Notes: a model not told the origin generated them from the letters alone. 64,000 nt of DNA from Micrasema longulum (GCA_022494885.1 JAGVSM010003417.1:62001-126000); one strand, 5' to 3'. Shown: positions 1-12,400, numbered from the stretch's first letter. A program made the numbers and translations.

Positions 1-333
1 TAATTATTTATTTATTAACTTTAAATGTATTTTTTTGTACTTTCATATTGTATTTATTTCCTCTTTAAAAAAAATAATAATCTGGGGTCACTCCGTACGA
101 ATCCATTGGCGATAAGATTTTTTAAGACAGAGTTAACAAAAAACTTTTCTATTCGCGTGTTTTATTTTAATTTCATTATTATTATAATATTTAAAAAAAT
201 ATATAAGCGTAAAAATATGCGGAGTGGCCTAATTCAAGTGACCTTTTTTTCTTATTGCCATTGCATTGTAGTTTAGATACGTGTTATATCGATAGATCGA
301 TGGATAGATAATGTAGATCGATAGATAGATCAT

Positions 334-797
334 GTATCAAAATATAAGTATTTGGGTTTTATTATAGATTCCACTTTTAATTGGGAAGAACGGGTAAAAA
401 CAGTTTGCAATAAGCTAAGAGTTTGCCTGCTTAACATGTACCACTTAAAACCATCCCTACTATACACAGTGCTGAGACTAGTTTACTTGGGGCTAGTTGA
501 CCCAATCATTCAATATGGATTAAGAATGTGGCGACTAAGTTTTAAATCTTATACCGACAGAGTCTTGAACCTACAAGTACAAATTTTAAGAACTATCGTA
601 CCTGTAAAAATAAAGATTGAGGCAAAAGACAACAATAAAATATTATTTGATTATGTTAACGTTTTGCCAATTAACAAACAGTGTCAGTATAACATAATGA
701 TAGATCATTTCCTCGATTGCAGTTTTAAAAGACGGTGCCACGATAGAAGAACTACTATGGAGATAGAACAATGGGAGTGTAGTACCAAAACTGTATA
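334..797 (+). pseudogene. LINE reverse-transcriptase C-terminal fragment (jockey/CR1-like)
   Basis: One open frame reads KYLGFIIDSTFNWEE, then VYLGLVDPIIQYGLRMWRLS, then many basic residues. YLGxxID and the YG-x-x-xW segment are typical of the region after the RT palm in LINE ORF2. The palm and endonuclease are absent, so it is a 5'-truncated remnant. The frame ends at TAA (796-798) and an AT-rich 3' tail follows to about 1050. Confidence 0.65.
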
Positions 798-964
798 ATT
801 TAATATGTACCAGCTAAAAATCGTAAGGAAAAAAACCAAAACTCATAAAAAAAATATTAAAAAAAGCAAGTGAAATTTAAATGCGCATATAAATCTTTTT
901 TATTCTTTATTTATTATTAAACTATGTACTTACTTATAAATTTAAAAAAATAAATGTAATGTAA

Positions 965-991
965 CCCGCAGAAAAACTTCGGTTTTGCGGG
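965..991 (+). other. Hairpin with TTCG loop in LINE 3' tail
   Basis: CCCGCA...AAAAC TTCG GTTTTGCGGG folds into a stem capped by a UUCG tetraloop, about 170 bp after the LINE reading frame. It is probably the 3' structure of that retrotransposon. Confidence 0.5.
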
Positions 992-1785
992 AACAAAAAT
1001 ATAATTATGTATGTTACTTACTGATTTGTTAAAATAAATAAAACGAAAAGAAAAAGTAAAACTAGAAGCGCTATGTATAAAAACATTTTTGAATAGGGAA
1101 TTTATTTATATATACGCCTGATGGGCATTTTTAACTCTTGTGTGGCTGTGATGTCACACTAGTCGACACAGGAAACAAAACTTGATATATCTCTCTTATT
1201 TTAAAAAATGATGAACTCGTATTTTTTGTAATCTTCAGATGGAAATTTTCTCACCGAATTTGGAAAAAGAAATTTGTATAATTATACTGGATGTTAATAA
1301 AAAATATTAATCCTTGCTACGCGAAGAAAGAGTGTCCGCTAATTCAGCAACACATAAGAGAGAGCACGAAGATAGAACTCATCACAAGGAAGACAGAGAC
1401 GCTGTTCTGTCGCGGGTGTTAGTGTGAAAGAGACAAAAACAAAAGTAAGTAAAGTAAAGTGTAAAACAGATTCAGTTTTCAGCTGGTTGATGACAGTGTT
1501 GGGGGACGCACGCGCGTAATATAAGCGGCGTATTTATGATTTTTAATTTATTTTGCTATAACAGGGCTAAATTATGTTTTTTTGCAAAAATAATGGAAAA
1601 AGAATTATTAAACGGTATGTTTCCATGTTTTTTTTTTTAATGTCTGAACTTTAGAATATTCAGTATTTTACTAGTGGTAACATGATGTTACATCTCAACG
1701 CGCAAAGGAATTATTTATAGAAAATTATTATAAAGGAAAGTAGAAGTGTGTAGACTTGGTAGGAGTGGACGTGGGAGAGAGGTGT

Positions 1786-2079
1786 TTATAATTGAATTTG
1801 ATTCAGTGATCGTTTGAAAGAAGACAACTTGTTATCAAAGAAATCAAGACTGGTATGTTTGTTGGCAGACCCTAGAATTCTGGGCACAGGGAAATGAAAA
1901 CCATAGTTAGTTCTATGGTTATCGGTATGAAAGAGTAAGTTTTGTCTGAGGTTTCTAGTTGGGATGTTTAATTTTATTGAGCTCAGTAGTTCAGGCGCAT
2001 CAGATAGTGAGTTGAGAATTTTAAATAGGACTAGAAGGTCGGATTTATTTCGACGGTCTTGAAGAGAAGATATATTCAA
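1786..2079 (-). pseudogene. LINE ORF2 C-terminal fragment
   Basis: The reverse strand reads MNISSLQDRRNKSDLLVLFK, then LNIPTRNLRQ and HRTNYGFHFPVPRI. The 'SLQxRR...R-N-L-R...HRTNYG' pattern is the C-terminal tail of insect jockey-type ORF2. The same pattern recurs at 24297-24575 (-) and 58305-58679 (+). Confidence 0.65.
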
Positions 2080-2254
2080 GGTAGTTTCTAATACGTATAT
2101 AGGTCTCTGGATAAGCCCAACCTCCAGCCTATCTTTCTTAAAAATCGATGTTGAACTGATTAAATATTTTTGATGTGAACATCATAATATGGAGACCAGA
2201 TAACAAAGGAACACTTTAGGTGCGGGCGAACTAGGGAACATAAGAGAGTTTTAA

Positions 2255-2600
2255 GGGTATTGTAGAATATAGGAATATGGAAGTCTAGACATTTACAGAG
2301 CTTATGACCTGTCATTGGCTGGTTTAAGTGGCCACTTTACGCACTGTGTAATATTCACCATTCTGCTTATGTTTAAACATCCACATTTCCTCAACTCTTC
2401 CATCTGATGACTTTTGTGAAGTAAAAGAACCGAAACCTTTAACACGCGGGTTAGATTCACCCGATGAACCAATTCACCTACTAGGCAACGCCTGAAAACA
2501 ATTTTCCAATTTTATACTTCTTTTTTTACTAGTGCCTATGTTTAAATGTGGATGTTTAAACATAGGCAGAATAGATCACCTTTTTTGAAGGGCTGTAATT
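2255..2600 (+). repeat. Rep-A copy with short inverted end
   Basis: Contains the Rep-A core phrases tggctggtttaagtggccac and ctaggcaacgcctgaaaaca. Its right end carries an inverted piece of the 'catttaaacataggcagaat' segment. Confidence 0.7.
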
Positions 2601-2749
2601 TTATAACGGATTGAATACGAAGGCTAAAATTTGGCATCACTGTAGCTCAAATTGTCGTTTTTATGAACTGCATTTTAAAAAAAAAATACTAACAATATAA
2701 AGAGTGACAACGGTTTTATAAAAAAAATAGAAAATAACCCACTGTGTAC

Positions 2750-4153
2750 TAGTGGCGAATGGTGATTTTATTTACAGGTAAGCCATAAAAAATCATATAT
2801 TTGTACCAACATAGAAGGTACATAATATAATGTAAGTAATATAGACTATAAATGGATATTTTTCCGTGGTTTATTTTATTAGGTAATTCAACAAAGATAC
2901 ATACTAGAAAACATACAATTTGAAAGCATTGGTCGATACAATTTTACATGCATATTTGTTTAAAATTATAGAATTAAACAAAATAGATTTATACATTGAG
3001 TTGTAATACATATTTTTTTATATTTTTTTTATACAGGATACAATGAAATAAAAAATAAATAGTACGTGTGTACTTATTGAATAAGATTTATTCGTAAGAG
3101 ATTATTCGCAAAAGCTGAAATGAAAAATGTAAATTTTATTGTTTCGGCCGTATATATTATATTCCCGACACATACGGGCCATAGGTGTGTGGTATGTAGC
3201 ATTATTTCAAAACGAAGGCAGTTTAAATATTTCCCGATGTCTGAGTGTTCTCAATCCCGCATTTATTTGTATTTTATTTAGGAGGTTAGTATCTACTTTG
3301 TAGTTTAATATTTTATACAGTAATTTTATATCGAAAACAATGCGGCGTTTTATCAGAGAATTAAAATGAAAAAGAGTTAGAAGTTGCTCGCAATTTGAAT
3401 TTGAACGTGGGTTAGAAATTTGGAACTTATACAAAAGGTACTTTAAGAACTTTTTTTGAAGAGATTGTATTGAAATTCTATGTGATACAACAACTCTCAT
3501 ACATGAAATCAACTTAAGCGACGCAACTTCTTAATATATTATATTATAAAGATATATTATTCATTCCTTTAATACAAAACTCATTTAAAAATAAATAAAA
3601 AATAGCAATATGAATTCAGTCAATATTAGGTATTCAATTGAAATGTCAACTAGCCGAATTGTTCAAGAAATAATTAGTGCTAAAAACGGCCGCGTCGAGC
3701 GCATATGTCCTGCAAAATGACGCATGAAAGTAATTATCGTCTTATGTCAAAAGTACCATCTTAAAGAAAAATAGCCATTAAGAAATAATGATTGCAATAC
3801 TGTTTTCCAAATCAAGAATCTTCTAATAATTTGTGTAATCTGCAAGTTTAATCTAGCAGAAAAAACCCGCACTGGGGTTAAGACATTTAAAATACAATAT
3901 ACTTATTTGTATGAAAAAATAATCTGGAATAATCGGCTAGTTCCTTGGCTCACCGCAGGCGCTGGGCGCGCTTTATTAATATTAATATTAATATTTATAT
4001 TAGGATAAAAATACAAACGGTGGAAATGATTTAAAATAAATAGTAATTGTTTATTCGTTTTTCTGTAAATAAAGTTACGGTCAAACATTATTGTGGTCAG
4101 TCAAATATAATGGTAAGCTGCGCATAATCGCTTTTATACACGGTTCGCCCCTG
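2750..4153 (-). mobile_element. hAT-like non-autonomous element, copy 1
   Basis: Flanked by a perfect 8-bp duplication ctgtgtac (2742-2749 and 4154-4161). Ends read tagtggcgaa and ttcgcccctg, short imperfect inverted repeats of the CAG(G/T)GGCGAA type. It is inverted relative to the copy at 51435-52428, which has the same ends. Compared with that copy it carries about 600 bp of extra sequence near 2870-3475, including a LINE fragment. No transposase frame is present. Confidence 0.8.
3207..3512 (-). pseudogene. LINE ORF2 fragment nested in hAT-like copy 1
   Basis: The frame reads SLQKKFLKYLLYKFQISN, then LIKRRIVFDIKLLYKILN and LRTLRHREIFKLPSF, the R1/jockey-type C-terminal tail. It is absent from the second copy of the host element, so it entered afterwards. 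The first few residues belong to the host element. Confidence 0.6.
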
Positions 4154-4351
4154 CTGTGTACTCTAGGTTGGGTACAGTGCATCACATATAAATCAAGAGT
4201 AGTTCATTCTAGTACACGGTAAATAAATATGTATTTAGACTTTTGTGAATACGTAAGTAGCATAAGAAGTACTTCTAATAGCTTAAGTAGGTACATAATG
4301 GGTCATGATTCACTGTGTACCACGGTATTTGACCCACTGTACAAACAAACA

Positions 4352-5281
4352 CAAATTAACAAATTACAACAGCGATGGAGAATACCTTATTTAAGGGAAT
4401 ATGGAAGTCTAGGCATTTTCAGGGCTTATGACCTGCCATTGGCTGGTTTAAGCGGCCACTTTACACACTGTGAAACATTCACCATTTTGCCTATGTTTGA
4501 TATTCTTTAATTCTTCTATTTGTTGATTTTAGTGAAATTAAAGAGCTGAAACCTTTATTATTGAGAAGAGATTCACGTGAATGAATTATTTCACATACTA
4601 GGCAACGCCAGAAAACAATTTTTTAATTTTTAAACTTCTTCTTGGACCAGTTGATTTCATTACAATATTTGAGTTTGTCCAAATGTTTGGAAACAAAAGA
4701 CTGGAAGAAAAATTAATACAGGGATGGAGAATACCTTAAAGAAGGGAATATGGAAGTGTAGGCATTTACAGGGCTAGTGACCTGAAAGTGGCCACTTAAA
4801 CCAGCCAATGAAAGGTCATAAGACCTGTAAATGCCTAGACTTCCATATTCATATTTCTAAGGTATTCTCCATCCCTGTTGTAATTTGTTAATCTTATGAC
4901 TCCGGAGGGGGTGAAATCCAGTCTTTTGTCTATGAACATTTGGACAAACTCAAATATTGTAATGAAATCAACTGGTCCAAGAAGAAGTTTAAAAATTGAA
5001 AAATTGTTTTCAGGCGTTGCCTAGTATGGAAAATAATTCAGTCAGATGAATCTCTTCACATAATATAAATAAAGGTTTCAGCACGTTAACTTCACTAAAA
5101 TCAACAAATGGAAGGATTGAAGAAATATGGATGTTCGAACATAGGCAAAATGGTGAACGTTACACAATGTGTAAAGTGGCCACTTAAACCAGCCAATGGC
5201 AGGTCATAAGCCCTGTAAATGCCCTGACTTCCATATTCCCTTATTTAAGGTATTCTCCATCCCTGTTGTAATTTGTTAAAA
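4352..5281. repeat. Rep-A copies in inverted arrangement
   Basis: A + copy from 4352 is followed near 4780 by an inverted copy running to 5281. Both outer ends are ttaacaaattacaacag and its complement. The junction at 4735-4870 is a near-perfect palindrome of the segment aatatggaagt...cctg. The 93-residue open frame at 4229-4510 is accidental. Confidence 0.75.
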
Positions 5282-5289
5282 TAAGGTGA

Positions 5290-5935
5290 TTGCCCTGACT
5301 TGATTGATCACACATTGACAATATTGCGAGGAGAGGTACAATGAAAGCTTTTGAATTTTCGAATTGAATGCTTTATCATTTTCGCGGTGGTTTGATTGTT
5401 AAGAAATACGAATTTTTCCATGGATAGATTTAATAAATTGATAGTGAATATGCGAAACTGAAAAAAGACACAAGTAAAGACTGTTAATTAAGATAAACAG
5501 TTTCGGCAAAGAGGTGGGTGCTAACTGCTATCTTTGTACCGGTATTTCTAATCAGTAATTTATAATATTAATTGAATAGTGATATATTTTTAATCGGGTT
5601 TTCTACAACAAAAAAACGTGTAACAGATTGTCTGATGTAAAAACGTATACAAAATGTATCATAAATATATGAAGAAACACGATAAGAAAATCATAATTTT
5701 CCATATCCGCTTATTGGCGGACATATTTTAATTAATTAATAATTATTAATTGCCAAATCGAAAGTGATAGCTCCGTAATTTATTCGCCTAAATAAAATAA
5801 CTAATTGTACACAAAATGACGAAATTTTTAATATGTACTTCTTTGGCATAGAGACAATACTCTTACATAAGACCTGGCATGGCATAAACACTTGACAAAC
5901 TCACTACTATGCTCTATTTTTGGTAAATTTATTGA
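5290..5935. other. AT-rich intergenic stretch
   Basis: No coding frame, tRNA or recognised repeat was seen. Confidence 0.4.
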
Positions 5936-5939
5936 TATC

Positions 5940-6415
5940 ATTCTAACTTTGCTAGAATTCCACTCGTCCATGCGCTTTGTAGCTGCACGATGATTGGTTA
6001 TCTAGCTTTCATATATCAACTTTAAAATACCTAAATTTTGTAAACGGTGTCTAGAATTCCAATCGTCTATGCGCTTAGTAGCTGCAAGGCGTGTTGTAAT
6101 CTTACTCCTTTTATTATTCATATTATTATTATTTTTTAATACACTAAATTTATTTGTCAATTTTTAAAATGTGTAAATGGGGGCTAAATTTCTAACTGTC
6201 TATGCGCTCTGTAGCTGCAAGACGTCCTGTAATCTAGCTCCTATCTGTTATAATTTTCGATTGATCTTAATTGAAAACGAGGAACTAGAATCCCAACCGT
6301 CCATGCGCTCTATAGCTGCAAGACGTACTGGGATATTTATTCATTGTACAGCGCCCTTGAGGTGATTTTCACAAAAATGGCGCGATATAAATTATCCAAC
6401 TATATATATAAGACC
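5940..6415 (+). repeat. CR1/L2-tailed element with four copies of a 30-bp module
   Basis: A module of the form gtccatgcgctctgtagctg followed by caagacgt occurs near 5967, 6066, 6200 and 6300. Each is followed by a 'tgtaatctagct'-like string except the last, which runs into the 3' end gcgcccttgaggtg...atggcgcgatataaattatcc and a TA microsatellite. The same 3' end closes the LINE at 42366-42835. Confidence 0.7.
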
Positions 6416-6835
6416 AAAAATATATAATGTATTATAACGCCAGAACCTAGGAAATTCTGTAAAGAATTTCAAGATAAAGATGTTAATACTGACTGCTTTC
6501 CTAGATGAAATTGGTCGCGGAGAATCTAAGAGGTTAATGATTGTTGATAGAGCTTTGAATAGGGGATTTAAGGGTTTTTTAAAAATTTATTTATTCATAT
6601 TTTTTCTCTCACTAACTATAGTTAATAATAAAAAATATTGTGACCTCACTGGGGTTACCCGTGCCGAGGACACTTAACAATATACTTTTTTAAAAATATT
6701 TTTACATTTGAGAATAAACAAAGAAGACTAACTTAATAAACAAAAATAATTGACAAAATGTTCAGACAGTTTTAAACACTACGTATTTATGTTTGTAATT
6801 AATTACTTATATTACAAAACGCACAATGAAAGAAT

Positions 6836-8102
6836 AAAACAATATTTTGAGTTTGTCCAAATTTTTGTAGACAAGGACTGGATTCAACTCCCTAGCTGTA
6901 TATTAACATATTACAACAGAGATGAAGAACATTTAAGAGAAGGTAATATAGAAGTCTAGGCATCTACAGGGCTTATGACCTGTCAATGGCTGGTTTAAGT
7001 GGCCACTTTACACACTGTGTAACATTCACCATTCTGCCCATTTTAGAACATCTATATTCCTTCAATTATTTCATCTGTTGATGTTTGTGAAGTTAACGAG
7101 CTGAAACCTTTATTTATGCGGGAGAGATTCATCTAATTGAATTATTTCACCTACATACTAGGCAACGCCTGAAAATGTTATTTTTTCAATTTCTATAACT
7201 TCTTCATGGACCAGGTGGATTTATCAGCAATATTTTGAGTTTGTCCAAATTTTTGCAGACAAGGACTGGATTTAACTCCTGGGGAGCTGTTTATATTTAC
7301 ATATTACAACAGAGATGAAGAATATTTAAGAGAAGGTAATATAGAAGTCTAGGCATCTACAGGGCTTATGACCTGTCAATGGCTGGTTTAAGTGGCCACT
7401 TTACACACTGTGTAACATTCACCATTCTGCCCATATTTGAACATCTATATTCCTTCAATTATTTTATCTGTTGATGTTTGTGAAGTTAAAGAGCTGAAAC
7501 CTTTATTTATGCGGGTGAGATTCATCTAATTGAATTATTTCACCTACATACTAGGCAACGCCTGAAAATGTTATTTTTTCAATTTCTAAACTTCTTCTTG
7601 GACCAAGTGGATTTATCAGCAATATTTTGAGTTTGTCTAATTTTTTGTAGACAAGGACTGGATTTAAGTTCCTGAGGAGCTGTTTATATTTACATATTAC
7701 AACAGAGATGAAGAATATTTAAGAGAAGGTAATATATAAGTCTAGGCATCTTCAGGGCTTATGACCTGTCAATGGCTGGTTTAAGTGGCCACTTTACACA
7801 CTGTGTAACATTCACCATTCTGCCCATTTTAGAACATCTATATTCCTTCAATTATTTTATCTGTTGATGTTTGTGAAGTTAACGAGCTGAAACCTTTATT
7901 TATGCGGGTGAGATTCATCTAATTGAATTATTTCACCTACATACTAGGTAACGCCTGAAAATGTTATTTTTTCAATCTCTATACTTCTTCATGAACCGGG
8001 TGGATTTATCAATAACCTTGTCTACAAAAATTTGGACAAACTCAAAATATTGTTGATAAATCCACCTGGTTCATGAAGAAGTATAGAAATTGAAAAAATA
8101 AA
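6836..8102 (+). repeat. Tandem array of three Rep-A units plus an inverted end
   Basis: The phrase aatattttgagtttgtc recurs at about 6841, 7231 and 7621, a period of about 390 bp, with units nearly identical. The array ends near 8015 with an inverted partial unit. This shows the repeat exists as head-to-tail units, not only as dispersed copies. Confidence 0.85.
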
Positions 8103-8107
8103 ATATA

Positions 8108-8240
8108 TTTAAAAAAAAACAAATGGTTTCTTACTTCTGCAGGGGAGAAGTAAGGGGAGCGCGGCGCAGTGTCAGACTCCCCCCTTTTCGTTTCACACCT
8201 GCAGAAGTAGGCAACCATTTGCTTTTTTTGATATTTAAAA
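8108..8240. repeat. Short perfect-arm hairpin
   Basis: Arms caaatggtttcttacttctg-cagg and cctg-cagaagtaggcaaccattt-g are inverted copies with two mismatches. They flank a GC-rich 50-bp loop and extend into flanking A/T runs. The short open frame here is not coding. Confidence 0.6.
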
Positions 8241-8439
8241 AAAAAATATTCGTTTTAAAAAAATATTTTAATGTGCCAATATGTCTTCTTGCTCATACTG
8301 ACCATCGTGGTTTTGGATTAAAGAACACCCTGTATATAAAAAAAACTATAATTGGCCTCTAATGTTGGTTTATTGGTAAATATTGTATTTTTTTTCTACA
8401 ATGACTGTTGTTTTATTAATTATATATATAATGTAAATC

Positions 8440-9285
8440 AGGAAATTTGATGTCAGAAAGGTAATAAGAATTAACGGTGAAATTATCAATAACATCAGAT
8501 ATGCTGACGATACCGTTATCCTGGCTGACAACGCACGTGTCCTTCAGGAACTTCTTAGTAAAATTGAGGAAGCTGGTGGAGTAATGGGCTTGAACATCAA
8601 TGTGGCCAAAACAAAGATGATGGTGTTTAGCTGAAACCCTCACAATAATGCTGCATTACGAATAAATGGTCAAACAATCGAGAGAGTGACTAGCTTTAAA
8701 TACCTCGGCAGTCAAATCACTTCTGATCTGGATCCGGATAGGGAAATGAGATGCAGAATAGACATAGCACGATCAGCATTCAATGGCATGAAATCATTCT
8801 TCTGCAGTGATAGTCTTAATTTAAAACGGAGACAGGATGGTCAAGTGCTAAGTGTGGTCAAAACTGCTCTACGGGGTTGAACATGGACTCTCAAGGGGAA
8901 CTCCATGAACCGATTAGTGGCTTTTGAAATTTGGATTCACCGGAGAATGCTGAGAATTCCGTGGACAGATTTAGTGACCAACGTGGAGGTGCTGAGACGA
9001 GCGAGTGCCGAAAAAAAACTACTGTCCTCAATAAGACAGAGAAAACTCGCATATCTGGGCCATATCATGCGCGGAAGCGAATATGCGCTTCTACAGCTGA
9101 TCATGATGGGGAAGATCGAGGGAAAGCGTGGAGTTGGAAGGCGACGGATGTCCTGGCTGAGAAGCATCCGCGACTGGACGGGAGGCGCTGTTCCAGTTGG
9201 CGCAGGACCGGAATGCCTACTCTGGAGTGATCGCCAACGTCGGGGAGACCTGATGTGGCACAGAAAGAAGATATATAATAAATAA
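8440..9285 (+). pseudogene. RTE-like LINE ORF2 remnant, frameshifted
   Basis: Three frames together give an RT tail: NIRYADDTVILADN (8496-8537 region, YADD active site), then SFKYLGSQITSDLDPDREMR (8692 on), then FEIWIHRRMLRIPW to RGVGRRRMSWLRSIRDWTG (8905-9285). Stops and shifts separate them, so it is dead. The 8416-8643 and 8937-9167 reverse frames are shadows. Confidence 0.8.
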
Positions 9286-9449
9286 ATTAACTAAAACAAT
9301 GACGGCGGGCTGAAATCAAACACAACATGGTTCCCGGTACTACGCACCACAAAAATGACACGAAATGAGCCAGCTGCCGACTGCGACGCGGTACAAATTA
9401 CTAGTAGATAAACACATATTTTTTTCTACAAACAAAACACTTCTTTTTT

Positions 9450-10240
9450 TTTCTTTTTTTATTTGAAAATTTATTTATAAACCCTTACGGATTATTACAT
9501 AAAATAATATAAACATTTTTCATTTATACTCTGTTGTTCAAGATAATATTTTTTACATCTTTTGAAAAGTTTGTCTGAGTCTTTTGTTTAGTTTTGTCTG
9601 GTAGTTTATTGTATAATTTCAGTCCCTGGTTCATTAGTTTTGATTGTCCTTGTCTTGTTTTGTATGGTATTTGTCTGATATTCTCGTATAATGTCCATGT
9701 TGACTACAATTTTTTACTAGTTTTAGTTCTTCGTCTACAATTACATTAGTGGCTAATTTATGAATAAATTTTAATGATTCTAGTTAAAAGAATTCCGTTA
9801 TATTTAATTGCTTAGTTTGTTTAAAAAGTTCTCTAGTTGCAGTTAAATAGGGAAGGTCATACACTAACTTTAATATTTTATTTTGTTGTCTTTGTAGTCT
9901 GTTTATGTCATTTTGATATCCTGCTCCCCATAATAGTTGCGTATAACATATTTTAGTTTTTACATAGGCTTCATACATTAGAATTTTTTCCGTTTTTGGA
10001 ATAAAATTTTTGATTTTTAAAAAAAGATTCGATAATGTCGCCACTTTGGTAATTAAATTGTTGATATGAATTGTCCATGTTAGTTGTCTGTCTATTGTTA
10101 GTCCTAAGTATTTAACATGTTCAATTTCAGTAAGTCGTTCATTATTTATGTAAGCATCTACTTTATGACATTTACCCTGAGGATGGTTCTTGTAATGGTA
10201 GCCGAAACGTCGGAACGAATGCAACTTACACGGAATGACC
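9450..10240 (-). pseudogene. Jockey-like LINE C-terminal fragment, copy 1
   Basis: The reverse frame 10224-9784 reads VKYLGLTIDRQLTWTIHINN, then TKICYTQLLWGAGYQND and RQQNKILKLVYDLPYL. It then continues past a stop into a tail shared with 17787-18137. The 3' end (aataatccgtaagggtttataaataaattttc) lies at the left. Confidence 0.75.
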
Positions 10241-10261
10241 CAAAAAAAAACAAATATTAAA

Positions 10262-10338
10262 ATTTAATCATGATTCCTTTTCCGCACCTAATGGTGCATA
10301 AGCCACTGCATTGGTACGCCAATCGCAGTGTATCTTGT
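10262..10338 (-). repeat. SINE-1 fragment
   Basis: Shares 'ggtgcat.....cactgcattggt' and 'caatcgcagtgtatcttg' with the full SINE-1 copies at 38575-38842 and 62457-62702. The tRNA-like head is missing. Confidence 0.6.
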
Positions 10339-10836
10339 TTATCGTATTCGCGATCACAATGCAACATCCGTGAACTCCTGATATTAAATGTCAAAATATT
10401 TTATTTGTTTCGCGGCGTATAATCCTACTGCGCAATCACTATTTAAATTTCACCGGTGTAAATATGGAAAATATTCCAAAATTGCTATTTTTATTTATTT
10501 ATTTATTATTTATAAGGCATTTAGCCGGCGGTTGGCAAGCCAAAAGTCAAGAAAATCAGTCGCCATAGTAAATGTAATTTAATTTTCACTTTTTTGTACT
10601 AGATACTTTTTTTTGTAAATGTAAATATTGTATTCTTTTTTTATAGCAAACGCCGATTTTTCGCCAGTAAACTGTATTTATTTACGCGGAAAACAAAAAA
10701 CAAACCGACACGAGCGTTGACTTAGAGATTGCACACGCGTTGAATTATGACTGCGATAACTTAAGCATGTTCATTGTGATCGCTCAAATGCTTAGCATGT
10801 TTTAAGCATTTCGATAGTTATTTGTGATTGAGCTAC
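10338..10836. mobile_element. MITE-B copy 1
   Basis: The segment from gtttatcgtattcgcgatcac to tgtactagatac is inverted relative to 42880-43150. The right end cgatagttatttgtgattga-gctac is the inverted partner of the terminal repeat at the end of copy 2. The left end was lost next to a SINE fragment. Confidence 0.6.
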
Positions 10837-11101
10837 TGGACGATGAGTTCTCGTCATGTTAGGCGCCACTCAAAAGCGGAGCTGGACGAACGAGTATGTC
10901 CATGCTTGGGACAGCTGATTCTGCAAATCGGAACCAATAATTCATAATAATGATGATTCTGTCATATATCAGTGTACAAGACTACGCAGTGACGGCGCGT
11001 GGGACATTATTCATTTTTATTTTGTTTATTCAGGAAAACAATAGCAATACTGGCATCGAGGCAACACTATTATGTTGGCAAGAAGGTGCATAATTTTTGC
11101 C

Positions 11102-11703
11102 AGAATGAGGAATTAAAGCCCAACCCGGAATTAAATTTTAAAAATGTTTTCGTGTACACGTAAATATATAAAAACTTTGGATTAGGATGAAATTTATCAA
11201 AAACGCACGCAAAAATAAATAAAAAAAGCAAAAAATAGTATTCATTTTAAAATCGTAAATAATGACGTCACTCCTTATATCTACGTGTAGTATTTCCAGT
11301 TTCCGCTTTAAAGCCCCCGCAACTTATAAGGAACGTTTTGAACATAGAAAAAAAGAGTATAATTTGTATAATTTGACATTTCAACCAGAGATTATGTCAA
11401 CTTTCTAGGTTTTTCTAAATCGAAACGTTCGTAAAAACAACCATAACATAGAAATGAGCAAATTACGATCAACTAAATGAAGTAATCAAAGCAATATTTC
11501 ATAGATTCTAGTCAGGTCAGTGAAAGTAAGAACGCCAACCGTTTCATGACGTCACTACTGAAAAGTGACTCACTGATTACAGTCATTTGGCGCGGTATTT
11601 CATAAATGTAACTTTTAAAAATCACAAAAAAAATGTATTTTTGCTTAGTTAAAAAGTACGCTAATAGAAAAAAAATAATTAGAAAACAGTGGAATTCCTA
11701 ATT
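11102..11703. mobile_element. MITE-C copy 1
   Basis: Starts agaatgaggaatt and ends aattcctaatt(gt), imperfect terminal inverted repeats. The interior matches 47109-47696 in the opposite orientation, including 'accgtttcatgacgtcacta' and 'gatcaactaaatgaagtaat'. Confidence 0.7.
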
Positions 11704-11889
11704 GTGGAAAAGCGGGAGCGTTGTCAAGTTGAGGAAAGTGTTGACCTCGCTCTTTCGTGATTTGGTCAGATACGTGTCACGGATTGGAGATTCTTACTGG
11801 ATCTTGAAAATAAAATATAAAAAATAATGAAAAAAATACAAAAGGCAATCATGAAGTTTCGCATATATAAATGATTTTTTTGATATTTT

Positions 11890-11970
11890 AAGTATACATG
11901 TATGTATGTGTATGCGCATGGGTTTATGTATGTGTGTATGTGTATGTATGTGTGTATGTATGTATGCCAA
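11890..11970. repeat. (TATG)n microsatellite
   Basis: Degenerate tatg/tgtg repeats over about 80 bp. Confidence 0.85.
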
Positions 11971-12400
11971 TCAATTTTAGAGTACGGTATAATCGGATGG
12001 GAGGGTGCGAGTGACACAGTTTTAAAAAGTGTATTTGTTGCTCAAAAATCCATAGTTAAAATAATAGTCCTGAAACAGACATCTACTGAAGAAATATTCA
12101 GCAAATCACGACTTATGACACCAAAACAATTATACGCTAAAATAATACTCACTTAAAGATTCAAAAACTACTCTTACTCAAATGAAAGACATAACCCCTA
12201 CAATATATCACAAACAAATAATATAATCACTAGATCCTCAACACAAGGACAACTTAAAATACAAACTTATACCACTTTCGGACCAAAGGATTTTGAGTAT
12301 TATTCAATTAAACCTACTTCCACTATTTATTAAAACAATTAGTAACGAGAAAATGTTCAAAGAGGCTATAAAAAATGGATAGTGGAACTAGGTTTTGGAT
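11963..12400 (+). pseudogene. LINE RT-tail fragment
   Basis: The frame reads QSILEYGIIGWEGASDTVLK, then VFVAQKSIVKIIVLK. The 'S-I-L-x-Y-G-I-x-x-W-G-A' motif is the post-palm region of jockey-like ORF2. Later parts continue in other frames. Confidence 0.65.
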
